Below are positions 12,186 to 25,099 of a DNA stretch of 64,000 bases, piece after piece. A model generated the notes under the pieces. The model saw nothing but the letters and a program-made list of their open reading frames with translations. It was not told the origin of the DNA and searched no databases. The position numbers and the translations under genes were made by a program. Source of the DNA: Pollenia angustigena (taxonomy: Eukaryota > Arthropoda > Insecta > Diptera > Polleniidae); the NCBI GenBank assembly GCA_930367215.1, contig OV884056.1:195651310-195715309 (forward strand), in the 5' to 3' direction. Every line of letters starts with the position of its first letter. The first letter of the stretch is position 1.

Positions 12186-14344
12186 GAAAACCCCACCCGG
12201 GTTTTAATTGGCATTTTGTTTAAAAAACCCAAGTGGGTTTTTTTCTTTATATATTTATTTAAACAAAGAAAACAGAAAAATAAAAGAAACTAATATTAAA
12301 ATTCATACAATATACATATTTATATGCTAATATACATTTAACGTTAGGGGGCTTTTCTCTATTTTAAATTTAAACATAGATAGTTTACCACATATAGATT
12401 TTAAACTTCTAATTTAGCCTTTTTAAAATCAAATCTAGATTGTTTACCTTTTTTTAAAATAATATATGACATTTTTAAAATGAATGTGATTCAAATAAAG
12501 CCGATTTAGATACTTAAAGTGCCGAATTTGATTTAAAAAATGCTAAATATGAATTGTAAAGTACATACTAACGTGATCGATTATTCGACTTTTTTCAATA
12601 ACCGGGTTTCGAATATTCCGAATAGTTACTATTTTAAAAAAACCGGTTTTCGGTTAAGCGTTTTAAAAATAACCGGTTAATCGGTTTTAATTCGAATACA
12701 TAAAAATACAAAAATTAAATAAGATTTTGTAATAAAAAATTAAATAAAATAAAAACAAAGCAATTCACGAAGGTAAGGAACCAACAAAATACATGGATAC
12801 ATGGAATACATGGTTTGTTCAGACGTAACAAATATTTGACAATAAAATCCAAAAAAGCGTGAAGAGTAAATTAATCAAACTTTGGCTTTATTTTAAATAA
12901 TTTCTGTTTATTTACTTAACTTTATTCCCAATATGATAATTGTATAATGTAATTTAGAAACTGTTAAATAATGTTAAATAACGTTTTGCAAAAGCAAACA
13001 ATTCTTTAAGATAACTAGTGGTGACGTGTAAGACATCAAATATTTAATAGGTGTAAACATTGCTGTAGAAGTTTTGAAACACTTTGGTTTTAAGAAATTA
13101 TAGGAATTTAATAAATTTATTTTTTGAGACACTCCCATAAATTTATTTTAAATGAGTTTTAATTGATGGTGGTTAAGCATGTCTATATGAATCAGTAGAC
13201 TTCTAACATATTTTTGAAAAGTTGCAAATAAAACTTCTTATCCAGGATTATATATTTTAAATTATTTTGTCTCAGCAGTATAAAAACGAATAGTAATATG
13301 AATATGCTTTTTGTATGAAATATCGGTCAATTCCTCGATCACAATTTAAACCCTCCCATGAGATTGTTTGTATCCTTAAATTTTGCTTTAAGTTCTTGGT
13401 AATTTAAAATAAATAAAACTTAAGAATTTTTCCACATCGTTTATTTCGCCGGTATGTTGTAATTTTTAGCATGAAGATATGCTAGAACTACTTAACAGCA
13501 ATACCACAAAGCATACAGAGATGAAAAAAGTGACGCATGAAAAATGCCTTAATCAGTTGCGAGGGCAGCTTTCGAAGAAAGAGACAGAAAACGTTTTTTG
13601 GTGGTGAAGTGGCAATGTGGAAAAACAGGACGCTACTTTCAACACAAATTGCGTAATCAAAACAAAAAATGTTAAAAGGACCGCTTTCGAAGGAAAAGGC
13701 AGAAAAAACACAATATTTTCTGTCTCGTGACGCCTCTGTGTGCTCTGTGGCCGTAACAAGAGAGGAAGGTGGGATGTTTTCACCCGCTTATGCTGATATG
13801 CCATACCCAAACAAGAGCATCAACCTTGTGCCCCAAACAGTAGTGTTACCTTTCTTGTTTAATAAAACCCACATAATAGGAATACAAATTAGAGAAAAAA
13901 ACCGATAGATTGACGAAAAAATAGCTAAATTGACATTATTTCTAAACAAAGCGGCCAACTTCACTATTAAACGCGCTGTCAAAATCGGATTTTCCAATTG
14001 TAAAGCGTTGACGCCGCGCTATTTAGGAATGCTTAATACAAATTGTATGGGCATGCGAATTTTTGACAGCTAGAATAGGCTTTCCGCTCTTGTTTATGTA
14101 TAGCTGTAAGAGTTTTTCATTCATTATTGCCAGCATATTTTAGTAGAGTATTATTTGCAGTCTTTTAAAAACTACTTAGAACAGAGTTAAGTTTTACTTG
14201 GCGTTTATTTATGTCAAGCTTGTGGACTATTTAAAGGTAATTAATAAGTCGTGAGGTTGAAGAACCTTTGCAACTCATCATTTGAGGGCCCTTTAACCAC
14301 CTTTGTCTTTAAAATAACTTTGAAATATCACGTAGATGATATCT

Positions 14345-14466
<122 letters not shown>

Positions 14467-14607
14467 CATAGCATTTAGAATACTGTCAAATTGCTAATTA
14501 CAAGAACACACGCTTTTATAAGCGATTTGTATTTACATTGCTCATAATGTTTTTTTTTTACAATTAGAAACTGGGAATTATTTCCTTGTGAAGGTTACTT
14601 TATATTA

Positions 14608-15420
14608 CATTAAACATTTTTTCATTTTTCGAAATTATTCTATGAGTTAAATTTCAGGTCTGTATTTTATAAAGCTTTTTTATAATAGTTCTATTCCTTT
14701 AATTTTTCAGAAATGACTTTATACACTATCAGACTATTATATTGTATTTTCTTTTTACATTTTACCTTAGCCTTCCTTTGGAAAGCAATGAAGTATATTG
14801 AATGAACAGAAAAATTTACAATTATTAGACACCAGCAGAATGTAATGCATTTTCTGGCCCGCTACGGCCGTCGTCAGCATTCTTTGTGTCTCACTGGATA
14901 GTGTTACTTTATAAATTGAATGTATTTAACTCAACTATTTTAACAATTAGAAACTGGGAATTATATATAGAATAATTTCGAATAATAATAGAATAATAAT
15001 AATAGAATAATTTCGAAAAATGAAAAAATGTTTAATGTAATATAAAGTAACCTTCACAAGGAAATAATTCCCAGTTTCTAATTGTTAAAATAGTTGAGTT
15101 AAATACATTCAATTTATAAAGTAACACTATCCAGTGAGACACAAAGAATGCTGACGACGGCCGTAGCGGGCCAGAAAATGCATTACATTCTGCTGGTGTC
15201 TAATAATTGTAAATTTTTCTGTTCATTCAATATACTTCATTGCTTTCCAAAGGAAGGCTAAGGTAAAATGTAAAAAGAAAATACAATATAATAGTCTGAT
15301 AGTGTATAAAGTCATTTCTGAAAAATTAAAGGAATAGAACTATTACAAAAAAGCTTTATAAAATACAGACCTGAAATTTAACTCATAGAATAATTTCGAA
15401 AAATGAAAAAATGTTTAATG
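14608..15420. repeat. Large palindrome, arms of about 357 bp
   Basis: Arm 14608-14964 is repeated in reverse at 15064-15420 with very few differences; both carry GGCCCGCTACGGCCGTCGTC and its complement. The 99 bp spacer contains another reversed copy of 14584-14641. The motif AGACACCAGCAG and the TTTAACTCAACTATTTTAAC block resemble the centre of the ACACTCACAATATT family (57680-57790), so the palindrome probably derives from that family. Confidence 0.85.
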
Positions 15421-15728
15421 TTTTTTTTTTACTTTTGTTACACTTTGTTTTTACATTCTTTATAAAAAGTTCAAGTTTGCCCAATATTCAAGTAGAAAAA
15501 CACTTAAATTACGGGTAAATTTATAACAAAAGTAAGGAAAATGTATATAAATTACACATTACAAAAATAACCGGTTTATTTTACCAAAAAAACCGGTTTA
15601 TTTTACCAAAATAACCGGTTTATTCGATATTCGAAAAATAGACATTTTAAACTATTCGACTTAGGCAAAACTAAAATAACCGGTTAAAACCGGTCGAATA
15701 CTTTTCGATCGATCTCCCTAGTACATAC

Positions 15729-17434
15729 TCAGGTTGATTTCGAAAATTCTGAATTTATTTTTTGATTCGGTGCCATGTTGATGCGCTATAAGAAGGAATT
15801 CTTTGATTTGAATTTTGGCATTAAATTTTAGCAATTACGAATAAAATTTGTGTCAATTAGTTGCATTTAAGTTTGGCTTTTTCTTTTAAAGTATTAAATA
15901 AATATGCCTCTACCTATCATTTCCGTCGTCGCAAAATTTCCTGTCGACTTAAACCGAGTCAATTTTACATCAAGGCGATCGATATTTGTTAATAACTTTT
16001 ATAATAGGGGCGAATATTTCAAATAGAACTAGCTTAAAAACGTCGATGAGTGCCTTCAGTACAATACAAGTTTAATAGAATATTTTAACACTTACTGCCT
16101 ATTTCACTAAATGCGAAAGAAATCTTTCTTTCTCACAACTACTTTGGAAACAAAAACAAACTCCAAAAACTTTGTTTTTGTTTCAAATGTATTTGTGCGA
16201 AAAAGGCGTTCTTTCGAGAACGTCAAATTAGCAGTTATTTCTCTAAGTGCACCCATTATAGTCAAAACTGTCGTAGCATGAACTCAAGTGTTAATCCATG
16301 ATGAGAAAATTAAAATCACCTAATGAATGAACGAGTGAATATGTGTGCCTGTTATACACATTTGTAACTACAAAAAGGTTTTATAAGGACAGACTGACAG
16401 ATACGACTACAACATGAACTTACCAATTTAAATGCCTGTTGTTAGAACACGAGCGCAAGACTTGTTCCTTTAACTTACATTTAAAACAAAAACAAATTTT
16501 GAAATTTTGTATTTGTTTTAAATGTAAGTTTAACGAACGGGTTTTGCGCTCGTGTTCTAAAAACAGACCGTAATTTTGCTAAATAAAAAGCACATAAACT
16601 GTTTTTAAGCATTTGAAAACTTTTTAGAAAATAATTTTCTTCTGTGCGCATTTAAACTACAACACTTGTGTGAATATTTATTTGTAGGTTGTTGAAAGGT
16701 TTCTTAAGTTAAATGTCTAATGGAAATGAGTAATTCTTGGATTTTGTTTTTTTTTCAACTTTGTTAAATGAATAGATAATTTGTAACTAAATCCTACAGG
16801 AAAAGCTAATTGGTATAAAGGGTATTTATCAAAAAACTTTTCAAGAAATCAAAGTTGAACTTGGAAGAAGTTTTAAGTGACTAGTTCTTTTAAATATTAT
16901 AACATTTTTGGCTTTTCAAAAGGTTTTTATTTTTTTCCATTAAACCTTGAGTTTCTTAATTGCAAATTAAAAATAAACACACACTTATGTCGCTTTCTTT
17001 CCTGGTTTAAATGTTGCCTTTATTTTGCCTTTTTGGGTTGTTTTCTATAAAAACGTAATATTGTAGGCAAGTAACGTGTTCTTTTCTAATATTATTGCCT
17101 AAAAAATTAAAAATATGCTACATGTTTCAGTTTAAATTTTAGCAAAGGGTAAGAAATGCAGAATTATTAAAACAGCTGTTTTTGTTTTTGAAAGAACCAA
17201 CATTTTTTTTGGAATTTAGTATGATATTTTAAAGTTTTTGTTTAAAATATAAGAAACCTATATTAATATAAAAAAATTACATAAATTTTAATGACATTTG
17301 TTTATTTTTAATCGTTTAAATACAACAGACAACATGATTTTACACTGCTAAATGGAAAATATTTCTTTTTAACCACAATACTGATTATTTTTTATAATTG
17401 TTTTACATCTGTACCTTTTAAGAGCTTTGTACAT
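15729..17434. other. AT-rich DNA without a gene, with small hairpins
   Basis: No convincing coding frame. A short hairpin of AACAAAAACAAA with TTTGTTTTTGTTT lies at 16150-16185, and a larger one is listed separately at 16442-16560. Confidence 0.45.
16442..16560. repeat. 119 bp palindrome
   Basis: The arms TTAGAACACGAGCGCAAGAC and the complementary GCGCTCGTGTTCTAA close a near-complete hairpin with ACATTTAAAACAAA in the stem. It is probably a very small MITE; no duplication of the target is evident. Confidence 0.75.
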
Positions 17435-18544
17435 ACACGCAAAGAAAAAACATGGTTGTGGTAAACATATTCTAAGAGGAAAATATTATGATAAGAATTA
17501 TGATTGTAGTCACCATATTAAGATTATTATTGAATCATATTATGACTAAATATACTCGTAATATGTCATCATTATATTTTTCCCTTAATCATATTATTAT
17601 TCTGTTAATCATACTAAGTTAAGAAGTAATCAAATTATTGTCATGTTAATCATAATAAGCTAAGAAGTAATCATATTATCATCATGTTAATCATAATAAA
17701 TTTAGAAGCAATCATATTATGATACAGCACCTTTCATAGCTGTCATAAAAATACAAAATAAATTAAAATATTTTTGCATCGATTTTTCTTTTGTGGCTTT
17801 TTACAATTTTTCTTAATGTTAATCAAATAGCGGAGTTCAATTTAAGGCTTGCAAAAGAGCAAATGAAAATTCTTTAGTTTTGATGGGCAACCGCGTGTGT
17901 CCATTTTTTCGATTTTAAGATGTTGATGAAATATCGTAGCACTTTTATAAAATATGTATGTATAACGATATCTCTGTGTGTGTTGTTGTTGGATTTTACA
18001 AAAAAAAAACTATGATATTTTGCATTTGCACTATTACATCACTAATATTTGTGTGTGTGAAGTTAAATTTTAAAATTTATAACCCTACCACATTCTTTAA
18101 ACTTATTTTTTTTATTGAATTTTATCTTTTAATTGTTTAACCGCACAAATATAAAAAAAAACACCACAACTGCTCCAAAATTATTTTACAAATGGCGCTA
18201 ACATAATATGATTAGAGTAAAAATAGTTTGATTGCATCTTTAACATAATATGATAAATGTATAGATAGTTATCATGTTATGGCTATTAAATATCATGATA
18301 TGGTTGTGAGAAATATAATATGTTTAGAAAGTTATCATAATTAAGTTGTTAGAAAAATAATTATTTTTCGGTCAACAATACTCAAATTCATAATTGCGAT
18401 AAACATTGATATGTTTACTGTAACTATAATATTGTTGATATTAAATAAAAATAACAATTATTTGTGTACGACAACAATATATTGTTACATTAAACATAGT
18501 GTTGTTGCCGTAACCATGCCCAACCATATTTTTTCTCTGTGTGT
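17435..18544. mobile_element. MITE ending ACACRCARAGAAAAAAYATGG (copy at 50417-50982)
   Basis: The left end ACACGCAAAGAAAAAACATG and right end reversed ACACACAGAGAAAAAATATG form the inverted termini, each followed by GTTG. From about 17600 to 17730 a unit of roughly 42 bp (GTTAATCATAATAAGCTAAG) repeats three times, and ATATTATGAT-like motifs fill the rest. There is no coding capacity. The same ends and AT-repeat style occur at 50417-50982. Confidence 0.7.
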
Positions 18545-18639
18545 ATCTGTTTAGAAAATATACTTAAATGTTAAAATTGCATCAAACAACAATCGAACAC
18601 ACAACTGTCTATTTTAAGATCAAACGAGAAAAAAGCAAG

Positions 18640-18758
18640 GTGCAGTAGTTTACCGGGGTCTGTTCTATACCCATCTTTAGTATAATGATCGACTCATAAT
18701 CAATTTCTGAATGGATCAAACTAGGTCCTTCCGTCCGCCTCGCTGGCTGGTTGTCTGC
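18640..18758 (+). repeat. Decayed mini-me/DINE-1-like fragment
   Basis: The motifs TATACCC, ATCGACTCATAATCAATTTC and CCTTCCGTCCGCC follow the order of the conserved 5' part of dipteran mini-me elements, as also seen at 52433-52640. A hAT end begins at 18759, inside this fragment. Confidence 0.5.
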
Positions 18759-19251
18759 TAGGGTATTCAATCAATCGATGTTTTGTATTAACCTATTAAT
18801 CGCGCGAATAATTATTTGAGGTGAAAATTTAATCGAATAATAACCGAACAATTTAATATTATTCGGTCAATTGAATAATTTAAATTTTTTCTAGTTTAGA
18901 AGTTTAAAAATAAGACCAAAAATTTTATTATTCAACATAAAAATTGTAATTAAAAAGTAAAAACAATTTAACAAAAGGTACTTCATGTAATAAAATAAAA
19001 ATATCAAAAATGTTAGCTAATTTTCTAAAATAATCTATCAAAAAGTGTTTAAATACACGTGTTTCAAAAGATTTCTTTTTATACCCTCCACCACAATTAG
19101 TTGTGAAGAGGGTATATTCAGTTTGTCATTCCGTGTGAAACTTTTTTACTATTCATCTCAGACCCTATAAAGTATATATATTCTGGGTCCTTGAGTAATT
19201 TTAAGTCGATTTAGCCATGTCCGTCTGTCTGTCCGTCTGTCCGTCTGTTTG

Positions 19252-21419
19252 CAGAGTTCTCATTTGCCCACACATTGCACACTCTTGCACATGTGCAAAA
19301 AGACACACACATAAAAACTAGCACATGCCCATGTGTAAGAGCGATATTTTATATGTGTCTCTTACGCAACCATGGGTATGTGCATTTTGTTGTTGCACAT
19401 TTCGTGAGTGGCACATGGAATGAGCAACGCATCAATGCCCATGTGCATGCACACAGGCATACAATTTATTGATGTTATTATCAGTGTTGCCAAATTAAAT
19501 ATTTGATGTGACAAAAATTCCTAAATGATGTTTTAAAATTTAAATACTTGTTAGGATTTTTTTTATTCTTAAAATCAGTGCTGCCATAACTTTTTGATGA
19601 AAATATGCCAAAACTTCAAAAAAAAATTTGCTAAGTCGTTAAATGAAGAAAATCTGCTAAGATTAAAAAATAAAACTTTAAATATTTTATATTTGATAAA
19701 AATATGCTAAATTTTTACAAAAAATATGCTAAAAATCTTCTGAATTTAAAAAAAAAAGATTTTCTAAGCAGCTGCTAAATAACAAATAATTTTTATATAA
19801 ATTTTTTGCATAAAAAGTTTTATTTAAAAAATATATAAGATAAATTATGCGACAAACAGAAGGAGTAAAAACCTGAATATGAAATTTTTTAATAAAAAAA
19901 CAAATTTATATGGATTTTATATTTTAAAAATTTTATATTTATTATTGTAGTTTGTTTTTTTGATAGTAAAAATTTTAAAACAAAAGTTAAAATCAGTAAT
20001 TTTAACTGTAATAAGTGATTTATTTTTTAACATTTAAAAATAAACAAATTTTTAGTTTGATTTAAAGGGAAAATGAGTTGACCGGGTTTTAAATGAATTT
20101 TCATTTGTTTTATATTTAATTTTCCGTTGATTTTACGTACATAATTTTTTGAGTGTATTGTTCTTTATTTAAAAAATATAAAATTGTCATGTATTTTTAG
20201 ACAAAATACAAAATAATCTACCTGTTTTGAATGTTCTAGTAAAAAACCATTAAACCACAAAATTCCGTTACATTTTTACACAGTTATTGCGTGTGTTTTT
20301 TTTTATAAGAATAGTTGGAAATTTCCATAACCCTTTGACCAATGCACAGACATAATCTGATGGAACAACAAAATTATGTATTTCAAAATTTTTAGTGATC
20401 ATAAAAAATTATTTGAAGGTTAAGTTTTTTTGTAATTTCCTTCAAACAAAGAATGGCAAGAACAAAACTCATGTATATTTTTGTTTTGTATGTAAAAATT
20501 GTCATGTATTTTTAGACAAAATACAAAATAATCTACCTGTTTTGAATGTTCTAGTAAAAAACCATAAAACCACAAAATTCCGTTACATTTTTACAAAGTT
20601 ATTGCGTGTGGTTTTTTTTATAAGAATAGGTGGAAATTTCCATAACCCTTTGACCAATGCACAGACATAATCTGATGCAACAACAAAATTATGTATTCCA
20701 AAATTTTTACTGATCATAAAAAATTATTTGAAGGTTAAGTTTTTTTGTAATTTCCTTCAAACAAAGAATGGCAAGAACAAAATTCATGTATATTTTTGTT
20801 TTGTATGTTAAAATTGTCATGTATCTTTAGACAAAATAGTCTACCTGCTTAAAGTGTTCTTATAAAATGTTAACAAAATCATAAAGCCAAAAAATTCCGT
20901 TACCTTTTTACACAGTTATTTCATGTGTTTTTTACAAGAATGGTTAAATAATTTCCGTATAAGCAACAACCGATTATACAAGTTACATATCAATTTCAGT
21001 TTTTTCATGCCTTCTATTGAAAATATTTATTATTCAAATTGGTATGTATATTTCTTTCATATTTTGTACGTCATAAATTAAAATTTCATAAATAGAAGAC
21101 AAATGTAACATAAAATTATTTATTTTAATAAATTTATGTAGGAATTACCAATATAACCAAATACCTTAATTTTTGACTAACAACTATTTCATAATAATAT
21201 TTTACACGATGAACTGCATTTCTGGCAACATTGCTTGAAATGTAGATAAAAAACCAACATGGCTTCTAATGAGTGTGCATGCGTGCGCTAGTATTTTATG
21301 CTCATGGGCATATGCCCAAGGGCATGAGCATTGATATAAGAAAATGTTGCACATGCCCATGGGCATGAGCACAAATTTAAGCACATGTGCTGCACACTCA
21401 TGGGCAAATACGAACTCTG
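19252..21419. mobile_element. hAT-like element inserted in the GTCY tract
   Basis: The ends are CAGAGTTCTCATTTGCCCA at 19252 and reversed CAGAGTTCGTATTTGCCCAT ending at 21419, close to the CAGRG start of many hAT elements. CTGTTTG flanks both sides (19245-19251 and 21420-21426), although the target is itself repetitive. The subterminal zones are rich in CATGCCCATG, CACATGTGC and similar palindromes. No transposase was found. Confidence 0.75.
20181..20955. repeat. 315 bp tandem repeat, about 2.5 copies
   Basis: AAATTGTCATGTATTTTTAG starts at 20181 and 20496, with a slightly changed copy at 20811. The units also share ACCCTTTGACCAATGCACAG and TTCCTTCAAACAAAGAATGG. Reading frames in it reflect the repeat and have no homology I recognise. 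Confidence 0.85.
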
Positions 21420-22558
21420 CTGTTTGTCTGTTCGTCTGTCCGTCTGTCCGTCTGTTGAAAACACGCTCACTTTCGAAAAACTCAAAAGAAATCAACAAAC
21501 TTGGTGTCAAATTGCTTGTAGTTATTCTAAGCAGTTTGGGATTAAAATTCAGCAAAATCGGTTCAATAGGATCTGAGCTATGAATCAAAATGTGGAACCA
21601 CCACCTAAACAAAATTGTTAATTTTGTTACAAAAACTAACATAAATGGTGGAAAAATGCACAAAATGATATAAGATTTCGCAACAATTCGTTTTATTTAA
21701 CTGAAAATCACGCTGTGAAATTTCGTGAAGATCCGTCAATGATTTACCCTAGGCCCCATATAAGCCCTACTCCCGGAAAACAGTATATTAAGCCTAAAAC
21801 CCTAACTAACAATGCTATCATTACAAATTTTGGCCAGTCACAGTTACATAGGACTAGAAATTAAACTGTTAAGTTTCGTGAAGATCGGTCGATAATTTAC
21901 CATAGGCCCCATATAAAACCTACTTCCGGAAAACAACTTAGTACGCCTAAAAACGTAAAAAATAATGCTATCATAACAAAATTTGGTACATCAAAGTTTT
22001 ATAGAACTAAAAATAAATCTTTAAAATTTCGTGAAGATCGGTTCATAATTTACCATAGGCCCCATATAAACTTTACTCCCGGAAAACAACTTAGTACGCC
22101 TAAAAACGTAAAAAATAATGCTATCATAACAAAATTTGGTACATCAAAGTTTTATTGGGCAAGAAATAAAATTGTGGTATTTCGTGAAGATCGGTCCATA
22201 ACTTACCCTGGGCCCCATATAAACCTTACTCCCGGAAAACAGTTTAGTACGCCTTAATCCGTAAAAAATAATGCTATCATAACAAAATTTGGTGCATCAA
22301 AGTTTTATAGGACAAGAAATAAAACTGTGTAATTTCGTGAAGATCGGTACATAATTTACCCTAGGCCCCATAGAAACCCTTCTACAGGAAAACAGTTTAG
22401 TACGCCTAAAACCATAATTAATAACAAATTGTCACAGTTTAAGATAATATTAATAAATATACATCATACAGATATTACTCCTTAAACATTCGATCTGTCG
22501 GTGGAGGGTATCAAAGATTCGGCACAGCCGAATATAGCACTCTAACTTGTTTTTTTTT

Positions 22559-23640
22559 GTTTTGATAAAACTTGATTTAGAAAAGATTCTTTCACTTATT
22601 GTTGAAGTTGGAGAGATTGAAAGTAAAGCGTTATAAAGCATATTGTCGGCCAAATATGCAAACCTGCTAAATGCACTTTTTAAGTAAATTGAGATTTTGT
22701 GCCATGTGGTAGAAAAAAATACGCTTTGCGAACAGCATGTAGTTTTTCTTCAATTTGAGTCTTGAAGTGTGCAAAACAAACTACACTCAAAATACTATGT
22801 AGTTAAATTCAAACGAAAATTCATTTTTAACAACTTAAAACTCATTTAAAAGACGGATCATTGACATTTCATTTAAAACAAATGATTTTTACATTCATTT
22901 TTAAATTTTTTATTTATTAAACAGCACATTCCTTAAAATTGAATAGTTTTTACTTTAAAAAAATACATTTTAACCGACAAAAATCCAACTATGTACATAA
23001 CAAAATAAATACGAAAAAACATTATTTTTTGGTAGTTTGTTTTTTGAATAACAAACATAAATGTTAAAAAATAAAATTATTCGTAAAATAACTATATTTT
23101 TATTCAATTTAACCAGTACGGAAAACGAATATAATAACCCACATTCAGTTACTGTAATAATTTTATGAGTGTATATTTTTGGGTTTCCTCTCAACCTGCA
23201 ATTATTAAATTAAAAAAGTTTTTTGTGTCTCCTGTAAAATGTGCTAAAAGGGATTTAGCAGGTTTGCATATTAAGCCGTCGATATGCAATTTCTCTGTTC
23301 TTTCTCTCGTCTTTTCTAAAAATTGGTAGTCTTCGATATTCCACTTGAATCTCATTGATTTTTTAACAATTTTAATAGTCTTGTTAAGGTCTGGTAGAAG
23401 GTTGTTTCCATTCGTCTCAAAAAATCATCTTCTTCATCTGAATCATTGTGATAAAAGTCTGTACTAAACAATCTTAAAAATAAATTATTCCCAAACTCTC
23501 TGGTTTTACACTTTGTACTATTATTTTCAAAATCGTGTTTTAGATTGATTATGATGCTCTAGACTAAATTTAATATTCCTACATAATTAAAGAAGAAAAG
23601 TCTTGTTACTCCCTTTTGCTTTTTAATTGACGATATGTGT
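22559..23640 (-). pseudogene. hAT transposase remains (C-terminal half)
   Basis: On the - strand, 22570-22650 reads SISPTSTISERIFSKSSFIK followed by TKKNKL. This is the start of the hATC dimerisation domain that closes hAT transposases (compare SERIFSKxxFxKTKxRNRL). Upstream pieces include CKPAKSLLAHFTGDTKNFFNL-like text near 23220-23275 and an acidic DSDEEDDFLRRME block near 23420-23460. A MITE splits the gene, and frameshifts and stops are frequent. The mini-me insertion removed the true end. The hAT at 47425 carries closely related text, so both belong to one family. Confidence 0.75.
22783..23172. mobile_element. Short MITE of the ACACTCA family inside the hAT gene
   Basis: It starts ACACTCAAAATACTATGTAG and ends TTACTGTAATAATTTTATGA-GTGT, sharing the ACACTCA terminus of the larger elements at 23706 and 57193. 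A very similar 386 bp copy sits at 23736-24121. It is non-coding. Confidence 0.75.
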
Positions 23641-23735
23641 TCCTTAACTATCTAATTAAATGGGCATTTAGTTTTAATTCGCGCCAAAAATATTTTGTTA
23701 AACTACACTCACAATATTCTGAACATTAATTTAAC

Positions 23736-24121
23736 ACACTCAAAATATTATGTAGTTAAACTCAAACGAAAATTCATTTTAAACAAATTAAAATTCATTT
23801 AGAAAACGGATAATTTACATTTCATTTAAAACAATTGATTTTTACATAAATTTTTTAATTTTTTATTTATTGAACAGCATATTCGTTAAAATTGAATAGT
23901 TTTTACTTTTAAAAATTATGTGTTAACCGACAAAAATCAAACTACATAAAAAAATAAAAACGATAAAACATTATTTTTTGGTAGTTTGTTTTTTGAATAA
24001 CAAACATAAATGTTAAAAAAAAAAATTATTTGTAAAATAACTATATTTTTATTCAATTTTAACAGTACGGAAAACGTATTTATTAACCCACAATCAGTTA
24101 CTGTAATAATTTTATAAGTGC
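23736..24121. mobile_element. Short ACACTCA MITE, second copy
   Basis: It is close to the 22783-23172 MITE throughout (AAATTCATTT, TTAACCGACAAAAATC, GGTAGTTTGTTTTTTGAATA). It is inserted 30 bp inside the end of the larger relative at 23706. The right terminus is degenerate. Confidence 0.75.
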
Positions 24122-24209
24122 AGAAATTGTTATATAAATAAATGAAAATTTAGTTAAAACCCGGTCTACCTATTTATCATTTATTTTTAACGAATGGTTC
24201 ATTTATTTT

Positions 24210-24770
24210 TTTTTTCATACATGTTTTATATATCGTATAAAACATGTTTGCGTCTGGCTGATGGGGACCGGGCTTCATGTTTCCCAGTTTTTTCCGTGTG
24301 TGAAATCACATTCGAACGGGACCGGGTTTCATGTTTTCTAGTTTTTCCCGCGTATGAAACCACATTCGATGGTGCCATTTGACAGCCCCGTATGTAGTGT
24401 GGTGCGTTAGCGCGGCTGTGTTATTTAATTTTTTATGTCGTCACTGTTTTCATACATTTCGTGACAGCCAGACGTCGGCATTTAAAAGAAAAATTAAATA
24501 AAATAAAAATTATTAAATTATGTGTATAATGGGCCAAAGTTAAAAAGAAACGAAATATAGAACCTAAAGATACAAATTAAAGGAAAGTGCTTTGTTTTCA
24601 AACTAAAAGAGACACAAAAAATAAGGGTGGGTTCTTTCTCGTGTGTGAAGTGAATGAGTGTGTGCGCGCCAGCCGCTAACTGACCTGTCTCAACAAAGCA
24701 CTTGAGTTAGGTCCCCGGGCACTTTGTAATTCCGGACAACGTACTCAAGCAACAGGTAACCAGCCCCAAC
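24210..24770. other. Unassigned insert with a 53 bp tandem pair
   Basis: This segment replaces expected sequence of the surrounding element. It contains two 53 bp units starting near 24265 and 24318 (GGGACCGGG, TTCATGTTT, AAACCACATTCGA). A GC-richer part at 24650-24770 ends in CAACAG followed by GTAACC, which looks like a splice donor. No reading frame of note and no recognised homology. Confidence 0.4.
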
Positions 24771-25099
24771 AAAACAAACTAATTTTCAGTTATTTTATAT
24801 AATTTTACTCTCAAAAAATTAACTTCATATTCCGTAAAAAACAATGGCATATTGAGTTATTTTATGTAATTCAGTAATTTCATATAATACAGTTTTTATT
24901 TCGATTGTTTTTCTAATGAGAGAGAGAATATTATTATTTACTTAACCCGATACACATGTTTGGTTTACTTTTGTTGTACTGACCCCGTTGTTAAAAAAAA
25001 CAAAACTCACAATTATAAGACACCAGCAGCATGACCGATATGGTTTCGCAATTATTTTACTTTAAAAATTTGATTTATTTAACTAAACAATTTAAACAA

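Larger units (their letters stand above)
19078..22550 (+). mobile_element. mini-me/DINE-1-like element with a nested insertion
   Basis: The left part has ATACCCTCCACCACAATTAG, a TATATATA tract and the (GTCY)n run GTCTGTCTGTCCGTCTGTCC at 19220-19250. The right part resumes with GTCTGTTCGTCTGTCCGTCT and then ATTCGGCACAGCCGAATATA near 22518, ending ACTTGTTTTT. These are hallmarks of the non-coding mini-me elements of flies. About 110 bp units with ATCGGTC and CCCCATATA repeat through 21700-22400. A 2.2 kb element is inserted in the GTCY tract. Confidence 0.8.
18759..23700 (-). mobile_element. hAT element broken up by later insertions
   Basis: The end TAGGGTATTCAATCAATCGA at 18759 has the same first 11 bases as the hAT at 47425. 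Transposase remains on the - strand appear at 22559-23640. In between lie a mini-me element (19078-22550) and a MITE (22783-23172). The other terminus was not found before the next element at 23706, so its right boundary and target duplication are unknown. Confidence 0.6.

Noticed and set aside
13553..14100. Overlapping 60-85 codon frames and a possible small TIR element (13803-14098)
   Set aside because: The frames lie on both strands without a domain, and the terminal match (AAACAAGAGC) is too short to claim.
17600..17740. CRISPR-like regular repeats
   Set aside because: The units of about 42 bp are adjacent with no spacers, are AT-rich and belong to a MITE in a eukaryotic genome.
21202..21663. 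153-codon frame and overlapping frames on both strands
   Set aside because: They cross the junction between the hAT-like element and the GTCY part of mini-me; both are non-coding repeats.
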